From positions 1-10,649 of the forward strand of contig CAMWRB010000024.1 in assembly GCA_947176545.1 (NCBI GenBank): a stretch of 10,649 nucleotides of DNA, in the 5' to 3' direction. Each line of letters opens with the position of its first letter. Position 1 is the first letter of the stretch. The notes beneath the pieces were generated by a model that did no database searches, was not told where the DNA came from, and was given only the letters and a program-made list of their open reading frames with translations. Made by a program: the position numbers and the translations under genes. Of this stretch, positions 1 to 6,431 are shown piece by piece. This DNA is from an uncultured Porphyromonadaceae bacterium. Lineage in GTDB: Bacteria; Bacteroidota; Bacteroidia; Bacteroidales; Muribaculaceae.

Positions 1-2007
1 GTCAAATCCCGCTACGTTGGGTACGGCATTGAGCTGTTCGGCCGCCCGTGGTTGTTCGGTCTTGATGATGCGCGCTTTGGGGACATTGACAGCCGATGTG
101 GTGTTCTGGTTATCGACCTTGACGCTGGCCGACATCAACGGTGTGTCGTCCCGACGTGAGTTGGTATATGTAGAGACATTGTCGAGCATACCGCGCGAAT
201 ACATCTTGAGAGCCATGTTCTTGACCACCTGTCCTGATGTTTTGTTTGCGCTGGTGCCGCTCGGTGCGAGCACGAGAGCCATACATGAGTATTTCGGATT
301 ATCGTAGGGGAAGAATCCGGCGAACGCGTAGCGGCGTTTGGACTTGTCATATCCACCGCCATTCTCCATGACGGGATATGCCGTACCGGTTTTGCCGGCG
401 ATGACGACACGCTCGTCACGTACAGCACGTGCCGTCCCATGTTCTCCCCATACCGGCTCTTTGAGACAGATACGTACCTTTTCAGCTGTCTCCTCGGAGC
501 ATATGCGGTCACGGACGTATGTTATGGGGAGTACTGAGTCCATATCCTCACCAATGAGGCGCTTCATGATATGAGGGCGGACAAACTTACCGCCGTTAGC
601 TATGGCATTGTATATGGCAAGCGTGTATATGGGAGGGACGGTGGTGTTGTAGCCGTAGGCCTGACGCGCGAGGTCGAGATGTCTTGCCGTCATTGTGATA
701 TTGTTGCCACGTCCGTCAGTGGGGAGGAGCCGGCGCACATGAGGTGTCTCCTCGCCGGCGATGCCCGAATGGAGAGGCTCGAAAAATCCTATTTGTGCCA
801 GACGGTCATAATATTTGGCCGGGTCGGAGGCATATCCTCGGAAAATGACGCGTGCTATACCGGTGTTGGACGACATCTCTATGACCTGCTTCATAGTCTT
901 GTACGATGGAGCATGAGGGTCTGTAGTGCGCTGGAAAGGGGAGCAGTCTATACCATCGTTCACTGACTTGACAAGCCCGTCCTCGAACGCTATCATCATC
1001 GATATGGGTTTCATGACCGAACCGGGCTCAAATCCGCGCACTGCCCTGTTGAGCGCTTCCCCGTAGTGGTCGTCAATCTTCTGTAGGTTAGCTACCGCCT
1101 TAATCTCTCCGGTAGCCACCTCCATAAGTATGGCCGTACCCCATTCGGCATTGGCTTCGCGGCATATGTTGTGCAGTTGCTCCTCAAGCATATCCTGAAG
1201 GTCTATATTGATGGTGGTCTGTATGTTGTAACCACGTTGTGTGGGTTTGGTGACCCAGTTGGCGATACCGCTGGTGAGAGTCACCTTCTTGGCGTAGCCC
1301 TCCTTGCCGTATAGCAGCGAGTCGAGGTCATTCTCAAGTCCGGAATATCCGTGGATTTCACCTTTAGTATTCTCATTGACACGTCCGATTGAGCGGTATG
1401 CCATCCGTCCGAACGGATATATGCGTACGTTTCTCTCCTCTTTGTATAGGGGATTGCGGAAGCCTTTCCCTTTGAACTGATTGAAATATGGCCAGTGAGC
1501 AACCTGCTCGAAATCCTCGACCGTCCCCTTTTTGACCAGCACGAGAGCACGTTTACGCTTGTTGTCCGGGCGTTCGAACTCGGTCTTGAGCTTGGCGTGC
1601 CATGAGTATTTGTTGAAGGAATCGCGCGGCAACTCGGCCAGATTTCTGACACGCGGGAAGTAGAAGTCGAGCGAGTCTGCAAGTGAATCGATTGAAGGCC
1701 ACGGTATCGGTTTGCCAATAATCTTGTTGTGACGCAAGTCCACCTTTATGTCATAGACTTTCAGGTTGCAGGCTAATATATTGCCGTTGTCAGCCAGAAT
1801 GTCGCCTCGTTCCGGACTCAGTGTATCAATCCGTGAGAAGTCTCGGCGGGCGCGCTCGTTCCAAGCGCCGGCTTCTACGACCGTTGTGGTGAAGAGCTTG
1901 CCGATGACGAACATGCCGAATATTACAAAAGCGACGGTCACCAGACCGTATCGGAATACGACCTGTGCTTTATTGTTCTTCTTTTTCTTTTTGGCAGCTG
2001 CGGGCAT
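1..2007 (-). CDS. ftsI: Division transpeptidase, class B penicillin-binding protein (FtsI/PBP type), C-terminus cut by window edge
   Basis: This is a monofunctional transpeptidase that cross-links septal peptidoglycan at the cytoplasmic membrane. The reading frame is open for 669 codons from an ATG at 2007-2005 to the left edge, with no stop. A lysine-rich cytoplasmic start (KKKKK at residues 6-10) precedes one membrane segment at about 18-38. The dimerisation domain opens with the class B motif RGDIL (R67-L71). All three penicillin-binding motifs are present: SVMK with nucleophile S330 and K333, S379-S380-N381, and K539-T540-G541-T542. The last visible residues, VPNVAGFD (662-669), look like the start of a PASTA domain, as in Bacteroidota division PBPs, so roughly 40-60 residues are probably missing. 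It lies 47 bases after the ftsL-like gene in the same direction, the normal dcw order; murE would be expected next. It could equally be labelled PBP2/PBP3 under other naming schemes. The family call is certain. Confidence 0.95.
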   Translation of the reverse strand, partial: MPAAAKKKKKNNKAQVVFRYGLVTVAFVIFGMFVIGKLFTTTVVEAGAWNERARRDFSRIDTLSPERGDILADNGNILACNLKVYDIKVDLRHNKIIGKPIPWPSIDSLADSLDFYFPRVRNLAELPRDSFNKYSWHAKLKTEFERPDNKRKRALVLVKKGTVEDFEQVAHWPYFNQFKGKGFRNPLYKEERNVRIYPFGRMAYRSIGRVNENTKGEIHGYSGLENDLDSLLYGKEGYAKKVTLTSGIANWVTKPTQRGYNIQTTINIDLQDMLEEQLHNICREANAEWGTAILMEVATGEIKAVANLQKIDDHYGEALNRAVRGFEPGSVMKPISMMIAFEDGLVKSVNDGIDCSPFQRTTDPHAPSYKTMKQVIEMSSNTGIARVIFRGYASDPAKYYDRLAQIGFFEPLHSGIAGEETPHVRRLLPTDGRGNNITMTARHLDLARQAYGYNTTVPPIYTLAIYNAIANGGKFVRPHIMKRLIGEDMDSVLPITYVRDRICSEETAEKVRICLKEPVWGEHGTARAVRDERVVIAGKTGTAYPVMENGGGYDKSKRRYAFAGFFPYDNPKYSCMALVLAPSGTSANKTSGQVVKNMALKMYSRGMLDNVSTYTNSRRDDTPLMSASVKVDNQNTTSAVNVPKARIIKTEQPRAAEQLNAVPNVAGFD

Positions 2008-2054
2008 GGTGTTTTATATCTTATATATAATGTGAAAGGATTGTTTCATGTTAT

Positions 2055-2405
2055 TTATTTGGTATAGGAATCCACTTCGTATGGGGGTTGCTCCTGAAAT
2101 ACGAGTCCGAGGTGCTTCTCATTGACGAGGCGTTTCATTTCCGTCTCGCGGATGAGGGTCATGTATGCGGCCTTTTCCTGCAGTTTGGCCGACTCGGATT
2201 GTTTGAGTTGCTTGGTGAGTGTCTTGATTTCCTGCATCTTGGTCTTCGTCTTGTATCGCAATCCGATAAGTGAAATGACTACGACCAGCATGGCTACTAC
2301 CAGCCAGGCGTTATGTTTGAAGAATTCGAGGGAAACATAACGTCCGTACCTGAGGTCAGATACCCATGTGGATGATGTCTTCTTGCTTTTTTTCTGCTTA
2401 GCCAT
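2055..2405 (-). CDS. FtsL-like cell division membrane protein
   Basis: This is a 116-residue bitopic membrane protein, probably a Bacteroidota counterpart of FtsL, the small divisome subunit that works with FtsB/FtsQ to recruit and activate the septal PBP. A basic, lysine-rich cytoplasmic tail (residues 2-9 are mostly K) is followed by about 30 residues and one hydrophobic segment at about 33-50 (AWLVVAMLVVVISLIGL). A charged heptad-like stretch rich in K, E, Q and L at about 54-95 is probably a periplasmic coiled coil. I chose the ATG at 2405-2403, which gives the start MAKQKKSKK. A longer frame reaching back to about 2480 would lie inside rsmH and adds an unlikely leader. The start overlaps the rsmH stop by 8 bases (ATGGCTAA), which suggests translational coupling. 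Sequence identity across FtsL families is very low, so the call rests on size, topology and position between rsmH and the PBP. Confidence 0.85.
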   Translation of the reverse strand: MAKQKKSKKTSSTWVSDLRYGRYVSLEFFKHNAWLVVAMLVVVISLIGLRYKTKTKMQEIKTLTKQLKQSESAKLQEKAAYMTLIRETEMKRLVNEKHLGLVFQEQPPYEVDSYTK

Positions 2406-3336
2406 TATCTGTAGGATTGAATTGTGCGATACGCAGTTTGGCACTCCGTGAGCGCGGATTGCGTTCCACCTCCTCGGCATCGGCCGTTATAGGAGTGCGC
2501 GTTATGAGTTTCCAGGGAGTTTTGGCGACTCCGAAGAAGTCTTTATCCTGTATGCCGGCGATATTGCCTGTGCGCATGAAGTTCTTGACCATACGGTCTT
2601 CAATCGAGTGGTATGTGAGCACGGCGAGGCGACCCCCCTTGCGCAGCATCTCCGGAGTAGATGACAGGAACTGTTCGAGTGCCCCCATCTCGTCATTGAC
2701 GGCTATGCGCAGAGCCTGAAACACCTGAGCCAGCTCTTTCTTGACGTTGCGCGGATTGAGCAGGGGTGTGACGGTCTCGGTCAGTTGTCCCGTGGTTTCG
2801 ATAGGGGAGAGGAGGCGTCGGCGGGCTATGGCTGCAGCAATCTGACGGCTGTTTTTCAGGTCGGTGTACAGACGCAGGATTTCAGCAAGTTTAGACTCGT
2901 CGGCTCCGTTGATTATGTCTTTGGCGCTTTGTGCGGCATTGCGGTTCATACGCATATCGAGTGGCGCATCCTCCCGAAAGGAGAAGCCGCGTGAGGCGTC
3001 GTCAAAGTGATGGAAAGAGACTCCGAGGTCAGCGATTATGCCGTCAAATTTTTCTATACCGTAATAGCGCATGAAGTTGCGCATGTACTTGAAGTTTGAT
3101 AACACGAAAGTGAATCGGTCATCCCCCTCCGGGATATTGACCATAGCGTCCGTATCGCGGTCGAAACCGTATAACCGGCCGTCCCTGCCGAGTTGGGCAA
3201 GAATGGCGCGTGAGTGTCCGCCTCCCCCGAATGTGGCGTCCGCATAGACGCCGTCGGGATGTATGTCGAGACCCTCGATTGTCCGGCTCAACAATGCCGG
3301 TATATGATATGTCGTGGAATTGTCGTTCGGTGACAT
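2398..3336 (-). CDS. rsmH: 16S rRNA (cytosine(1402)-N4)-methyltransferase RsmH
   Basis: RsmH (formerly MraW) uses S-adenosylmethionine to methylate N4 of C1402 in the decoding centre of 16S rRNA. The 312-residue length is typical. Visible family signatures are HIPALL (12-17) near the N-terminus, the SAM-binding loop DATFGGGGHS (33-42), GFDRD (57-61), ADLGVS (102-107), RGFSF (116-120), FQALRIAVN (206-214), TYHSIEDR (241-248) and NPRSRSAKLR (293-302). The segment after ADLGVS reads FHHFD, where the family more often has S-Q/H-LD or S-HQFD; this is a mild local variation in an otherwise canonical protein. The ATG at 3336-3334 gives the usual short lead before HIPALL. It is the first gene of the dcw operon here, with no mraZ before it, and its stop overlaps the start of the ftsL-like gene. 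Confidence 0.98.
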   Translation of the reverse strand: MSPNDNSTTYHIPALLSRTIEGLDIHPDGVYADATFGGGGHSRAILAQLGRDGRLYGFDRDTDAMVNIPEGDDRFTFVLSNFKYMRNFMRYYGIEKFDGIIADLGVSFHHFDDASRGFSFREDAPLDMRMNRNAAQSAKDIINGADESKLAEILRLYTDLKNSRQIAAAIARRRLLSPIETTGQLTETVTPLLNPRNVKKELAQVFQALRIAVNDEMGALEQFLSSTPEMLRKGGRLAVLTYHSIEDRMVKNFMRTGNIAGIQDKDFFGVAKTPWKLITRTPITADAEEVERNPRSRSAKLRIAQFNPTDNG

Positions 3337-3398
3337 CAGATGTACAGTTAGAATATTTTATGTAATAACGTTGATGGGAATGCCGTGCTTGAAATCGT

Positions 3399-3427
3399 GG
3401 CAGACTTACTGTTGAACCTCGTCTGCC
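3399..3427 (-). promoter_or_regulatory. Hairpin in the rsmH 5' leader
   Basis: A perfect 7-bp inverted repeat (GGCAGAC/GTCTGCC) encloses a 15-base loop. It lies between the predicted rsmH promoter and the rsmH start, so it would be in the mRNA leader. It has no following U tract, so it does not look like an intrinsic terminator. No known riboswitch or ribosomal leader is recognised. Its function is unknown and it may be chance. Confidence 0.4.
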
Positions 3428-3442
3428 GGACTCGTGATTGAG

Positions 3443-3456
3443 GCTCTGTTCAGAGC
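3443..3456 (-). promoter_or_regulatory. Small hairpin near the start of the rsmH leader
   Basis: The sequence GCTCTGAACAGAGC (minus strand) has 6-base complementary arms around AA, so in RNA it would form about 5 bp with a GAAC loop. It lies about 10-20 bases after the predicted transcription start of the rsmH operon and about 15 bases before the 7-bp leader hairpin. It could be a 5' stabilising element or part of a larger leader fold. Confidence 0.35.
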
Positions 3457-3471
3457 TAATCTTTCAAATCG

Positions 3472-3504
3472 TAAAGTTAGTGAAAAGTTACAACAATTTG
3501 CAAA
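3472..3504 (-). promoter_or_regulatory. Candidate promoter of the rsmH-ftsL-PBP operon
   Basis: Read on the minus strand, TTTG (3504-3501) is followed after exactly 21 bases by TAACTTTA (3479-3472). This is one mismatch from the Bacteroidota primary sigma consensus TTTG-N19-21-TAnnTTTG. Transcription would start near 3465, giving a leader of about 130 bases before the rsmH ATG. A perfect TAnnTTTG box (TACATTTG, 3508-3501) overlaps the upstream element, but its nearest TTTG is 24 bases away, so it fits less well. Confidence 0.6.
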
Positions 3505-3558
3505 TGTAAATTCTCATTTTTTAATTTTTTAGCAAAAACTTATTGACAAGGTTCAGAC

Positions 3559-3578
3559 AACGGACACAGTGTGCCGTT
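3559..3578. repeat. Imperfect dyad upstream of the rsmH promoter
   Basis: The arms AACGG/CCGTT plus CAC/GTG form 8 bp with one bulged A and a 3-base loop. The element ends about 55 bases upstream of the -33 box of the rsmH promoter. It may be a protein-binding site. The nearest T-run starts about 8 bases past the plus-strand arm, which is too far for a classic terminator. Confidence 0.35.
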
Positions 3579-3695
3579 CCGTCGCTCTTTTTAACCTCTT
3601 TCTGTATTTCTGCCGGAATGTTTTATTGTGATTTAAAATATTGATAACCAAAAGAATATATGTTTATGGGCAGGTTTTTAGTGCGCTGAGAATTG

Positions 3696-3732
3696 AATAT
3701 TCCGGAGAATTCGGGTGAATACTCGGAATATT
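3696..3732. repeat. Compound dyad in the rsmH/ybeY intergenic region
   Basis: A perfect 9-bp inverted repeat (AATATTCCG, 3696-3704; CGGAATATT, 3724-3732) encloses a second small stem ATTC/GAAT (3709-3712 and 3717-3720) with a GGGT loop. The 3' arm runs into TTTTG on the plus strand, a poor U tract. It lies between the two divergent promoters, nearer to ybeY. An operator, or the 3' end of an unrecognised transcript, is possible; neither is shown by sequence alone. Confidence 0.4.
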
Positions 3733-3760
3733 TTGTAATCTCACAGGCCTTGTCGGAGTA

Positions 3761-3779
3761 CGGATTCACATGTGGTCCG
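3761..3779. repeat. Palindromic element upstream of ybeY
   Basis: An exact 8-base palindrome, CACATGTG, is flanked by CGGA and TCCG arms (spacers of 2 and 1 bases). It ends about 60 bases before the ybeY promoter. It looks more like a protein-binding dyad than an RNA hairpin, because the centre has almost no loop. Its role is unknown. Confidence 0.3.
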
Positions 3780-3795
3780 TCGGTAAATATGGATT

Positions 3796-3814
3796 GGTAC
3801 ATGATTTGTGTACC
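3796..3814. repeat. Dyad just upstream of the ybeY promoter
   Basis: The 6-bp arms GGTACA and TGTACC enclose 7 bases. The element ends 25 bases before the -33 box of the predicted ybeY promoter, a fitting place for an activator site. The short arms mean that chance is a real alternative. Confidence 0.3.
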
Positions 3815-3839
3815 GGATTATGTGCCGCTGAAATGACTC

Positions 3840-3870
3840 TTGAATTGTTAATCTATTTTTATTATATTTG
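3840..3870 (+). promoter_or_regulatory. Promoter of the ybeY-mnmG operon
   Basis: TTG (3840-3842), 20 bases, then TATATTTG (3863-3870) is an exact match to the Bacteroidota TAnnTTTG -7 box at the expected spacing. Transcription would begin near 3877, about 20 bases before the ybeY ATG. The leader is therefore very short and lacks a Shine-Dalgarno sequence, as is usual in the phylum. Confidence 0.75.
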
Positions 3871-3896
3871 TGTCTTGAATTTATTTCTAATAGTCT

Positions 3897-4307
3897 ATGA
3901 TAGAATATCAGGCAGAGGGTGTCGAGATGCCCTCCATAAATTTGGAGCATATCTCTCAGTGGCTCGTGCGTGTCGCCGCCCGATATGATTACCGTATCGG
4001 TGATTTGTGTTACCGTTTTACCAACGACGAGCAGATTCTGGAGTGTAATCGTCAATTTCTCAACCACGACTATTATACCGATATCATCACCTTTGATTAT
4101 ACGGAGGATGATGTCATCAACGGTGATATGCTTATTTCGCTCGATACCGTTCGCAGCAATGCCGAAGAACTCGGTGAGTCATACGACAGGGAGCTGTTGC
4201 GTGTCATCGTACACGGGGTGTTGCATCTTTGCGGTCTGAACGACAAGGGTCCCGGCGAACGTGAGCAGATGGAAGCGGCGGAAGACGAGGCTCTCTTAAT
4301 GTTGTGA
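3897..4307 (+). CDS. ybeY: rRNA maturation endoribonuclease YbeY
   Basis: YbeY is a zinc-dependent single-strand endoribonuclease involved in 16S rRNA 3'-end maturation and 70S quality control. The protein has 136 residues, close to the Bacteroidota norm. The core segment TDIITFDY (61-68) corresponds to the TDVLSFP region of other YbeY proteins. The metal motif reads HGVLHLCGLND (106-116). The first two histidines, H106 and H110, are kept, but the third ligand position, normally His in H-x3-H-x5-H, is D116. Other Bacteroidota YbeY proteins, as I recall, also lack this histidine, so it is probably a lineage form and not damage. The ATG at 3897 follows the promoter directly. A second ATG at 3927 would remove 10 residues and is the alternative start. 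The stop is 3 bases before mnmG, so the two are almost certainly co-transcribed. Confidence 0.96.
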   Translation: MIEYQAEGVEMPSINLEHISQWLVRVAARYDYRIGDLCYRFTNDEQILECNRQFLNHDYYTDIITFDYTEDDVINGDMLISLDTVRSNAEELGESYDRELLRVIVHGVLHLCGLNDKGPGEREQMEAAEDEALLML

Positions 4308-4310
4308 AGT

Positions 4311-6242
4311 ATGACATTTGAATATGATGTTATAGTAGTCGGTGCCGGCCATGCCGGATGTGAGGCGGCCTCTGCGGCCGCGCGCCTCGGTGCGAAGACT
4401 CTGCTGATAACCGCAGACCTCAACAGAATTGCGCAGATGTCGTGCAATCCTGCTGTCGGTGGTATTGCCAAGGGTCAAATCGTGCGCGAGATTGATGCGC
4501 TCGGCGGTCTGATGGGGATTGTAGCCGACAGGACTGCTATACAGTTCAGAATGCTCAATCGTTCGAAAGGCCCCGCCGTGTGGTCACCTCGTGTGCAGAG
4601 CGACAGAGTCAAATTCAGCGAGATGTGGCGGGAATTGCTCGAGAATATGCCCAATCTGTATCTCTATCAGGATATGGTGACCGCATTGATGCTCGACAAG
4701 GAGAACAGTCGTGTGACCGGTGTCAGGACCTCTCTGGGGGTAGAATTTGTGGCGCCGAAGGTTATTCTGACCAACGGTACATTTCTCGGCGGTCTGATGC
4801 ATTTCGGACGTACTCAGGTGCCAGGAGGACGTATAGCAGAGCCTTCGAGCGAGGGATTGACTGCACAGCTGAATGCCCTCGGTTTTGAATCCGGGAGAAT
4901 GAAGACCGGTACGCCCGCACGCATAGATGGTCGCACCATAGACTATTCCCTCTGCGAAGAGCAGTGGGGAGATGACTCTGTTGCGAAGGATGATGCTACG
5001 GGTGATATTATCATAGAGCGCGACTTTCATAAATTCTCTTTCCTCCCCGGCGTAGGGAGAATATTGACGCCACGTGCATGTTATATCACGCATACCTCTC
5101 CGGAGGTTCACAAGGTGCTTTATGACAATCTCGATGATTCGCCATTATATAATGGTCAAATCCGCAGTATCGGTCCGCGGTATTGTCCCTCAATCGAGAC
5201 GAAGATAACGACATTCGCCGACAAGGAGAGTCATCAGCTCTTTCTTGAACCCGAGGGGGAGACTACTCAGGAATATTATATCAACGGTTTTTCAAGCAGT
5301 ATGCCGTGGCCTGTTCAGGTTGAGGCCTTACAGAGGATAGATGCCCTTCGCGACGTTCATCTCTATCGGCCCGGTTATGCTATCGAGTATGATTATTTTC
5401 CTCCGACCCAGCTTACGCATGATATGCAGACCAAACTCATAGGAGGACTCTATTTTGCCGGCCAGATTAACGGCACAACCGGTTATGAGGAGGCGGCAGC
5501 CCAGGGGTTGATGGCCGGTATCAATGCCGTGCGGGCTTTACGTGGTGAGACACCGGTCATATTGGGTCGTGATAAGGCTTACATAGGAGTGCTGATTGAT
5601 GACCTTGTGACCAAAGGTGTTGATGAACCCTACCGTATGTTTACGTCTCGTGCTGAGTTCCGTATATTGTTGCGTCAGGATGATGCCGATATGCGTCTGA
5701 CTCCCCTCGGATATGAGATTGGTCTTGTCGATGATGAGCGACGTGATGTCATGCTTCGCAAGCGTGCGCAACGTGATGCGTTGATTGAGCATCTTCGCGA
5801 AACGAAAGTCAGTCCGGACGATGAGGTCAATAGCCGGCTTATATCGTGCGGTTGCGAACCGTTGAAAGGGGGCACCCGTATGATTGAACTTCTGCGACGT
5901 CCCCAAATTACGCTCTCTTCTTTGTCCGAACACTTCGATAGTCTAAAATCATTCATAGGAGGTCTGGATGCTGATTTGCGCGATGAAATAGTTGAGGCTG
6001 CTGAAATATTGGTCAAATATGAGGGCTATATAGTCCGTGAACGCGCACTTGCTGACAAGGCCGCACGTCTTGAGGATGTGCGTCTGCCCGAATCGATGGA
6101 TTATATGTCGTTGCACTCTCTCTCTACAGAAGCGCGACAGAAATTGACAAAAATTCGTCCGGCCACTATTGGTATGGCGTCCCGCATACCCGGGGTGTCT
6201 CCTGCCGACGTAAGTATTCTGCTCGTCTTACTTCGTAAATAA
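4311..6242 (+). CDS. mnmG: tRNA uridine-5-carboxymethylaminomethyl modification enzyme MnmG (GidA)
   Basis: MnmG is the FAD- and NADH-dependent partner of the GTPase MnmE. The complex builds the (carboxymethyl)aminomethyl group on wobble U34 of several tRNAs in the cytoplasm. The protein has 643 residues, slightly above the usual 620-630. The N-terminal dinucleotide-binding motif is VVGAGHAGCEAA (9-20). The GidA signature CNPAVGGIAKG starts at C45, a conserved cysteine. A second FAD-contacting motif, GYEEAAAQG, starts at G391. The helical C-terminal domain that docks MnmE ends with the conserved PGVSPADVSILL near the C-terminus. The start lies 3 bases after the ybeY stop. The parS-like palindrome follows about 70 bases after its stop. 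In many bacteria gidA is near oriC, which agrees with that site. Confidence 0.99.
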   Translation: MTFEYDVIVVGAGHAGCEAASAAARLGAKTLLITADLNRIAQMSCNPAVGGIAKGQIVREIDALGGLMGIVADRTAIQFRMLNRSKGPAVWSPRVQSDRVKFSEMWRELLENMPNLYLYQDMVTALMLDKENSRVTGVRTSLGVEFVAPKVILTNGTFLGGLMHFGRTQVPGGRIAEPSSEGLTAQLNALGFESGRMKTGTPARIDGRTIDYSLCEEQWGDDSVAKDDATGDIIIERDFHKFSFLPGVGRILTPRACYITHTSPEVHKVLYDNLDDSPLYNGQIRSIGPRYCPSIETKITTFADKESHQLFLEPEGETTQEYYINGFSSSMPWPVQVEALQRIDALRDVHLYRPGYAIEYDYFPPTQLTHDMQTKLIGGLYFAGQINGTTGYEEAAAQGLMAGINAVRALRGETPVILGRDKAYIGVLIDDLVTKGVDEPYRMFTSRAEFRILLRQDDADMRLTPLGYEIGLVDDERRDVMLRKRAQRDALIEHLRETKVSPDDEVNSRLISCGCEPLKGGTRMIELLRRPQITLSSLSEHFDSLKSFIGGLDADLRDEIVEAAEILVKYEGYIVRERALADKAARLEDVRLPESMDYMSLHSLSTEARQKLTKIRPATIGMASRIPGVSPADVSILLVLLRK

Positions 6243-6431
6243 TGCAGAAGTATTGCGGATGCCGTTTCTTATGCGGCTTCTAATATATATTAAATGTGGA
6301 GATTATAGTCAAATTGTTCCACGTGGAACAATTGCAAATTTCCGATTTAATCGAAGATTTTATGAAAACGCCCGGCAAAAGTGCGGGTGGATAAAGATTG
6401 AAAATATTTAAAATTAAATAATAAAAGTGTT
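6243..6431. other. mnmG-apt intergenic region with parS-like site and AT-rich tract
   Basis: These 189 bases hold no gene. They contain the 22-bp palindrome at 6312-6333. A small hairpin (CGCCCG/CGGGTG, 6-bp arms with one G-T pair) lies at about 6369-6389. GGTGGATAA (6386-6394) is one base from a DnaA box. An almost pure A+T tract follows up to the apt start. I find no clear TAnnTTTG promoter for apt and no strong terminator after mnmG; the weak GCCG/CGGC inverted repeat at about 6259-6275 has only a 4-bp stem. Confidence 0.6.
6312..6333. other. parS: Candidate chromosomal parS (ParB-binding) site
   Basis: This is a perfect 22-bp palindrome with the 16-bp core TGTTCCACGTGGAACA at 6315-6330. 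The core fits the widely conserved chromosomal parS form TGTTNCACGTGNAACA, in which ParB (Spo0J) loads as a CTP-dependent clamp to organise origin segregation and recruit SMC. It is fully symmetric, intergenic, and next to mnmG, a gene often close to oriC. As an RNA hairpin it would have no proper loop and no U tract, so a terminator is unlikely. A different palindrome-binding regulator is possible but less economical. Confidence 0.82.

Larger units (their letters stand above)
3337..3896. other. Divergent intergenic region between rsmH and ybeY
   Basis: The 560 bases between the divergent starts of rsmH and ybeY hold no convincing gene. In particular there is no MraZ-like frame on the minus strand, although mraZ normally occupies this place. 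The region contains a candidate promoter for each direction (minus 3472-3504, plus 3840-3870), a leader before rsmH with two hairpins, and several dyads at 3559-3578, 3696-3732, 3761-3779 and 3796-3814. It is AT-rich around 3470-3540 and 3840-3890, and richer in G+C around the dyads. A regulatory role is inferred from this arrangement. Confidence 0.7.

Noticed and set aside
571..966. A 131-codon plus-strand frame and other plus-strand frames within 1-2000
   Set aside because: They are shadows of the minus-strand penicillin-binding protein, whose three catalytic motifs are intact throughout.
3399..3427. The rsmH leader hairpin with GGTTCAA in the loop, considered as a tRNA T-arm
   Set aside because: No acceptor stem, anticodon arm or D-arm can be built around it.
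3770..3988. A 72-codon plus-strand frame starting before ybeY, with a hydrophobic middle
   Set aside because: It starts upstream of the predicted ybeY promoter, overlaps ybeY out of frame and has no recognisable features.
3741..4067. A 108-codon minus-strand frame upstream of rsmH, considered as a possible MraZ
   Set aside because: Its translation has none of the MraZ features and it overlaps ybeY on the opposite strand; it is an antisense shadow.
6312..6333. The mnmG-apt palindrome considered as an intrinsic terminator
   Set aside because: It has perfect symmetry without a loop and no downstream U tract, and its core matches parS.
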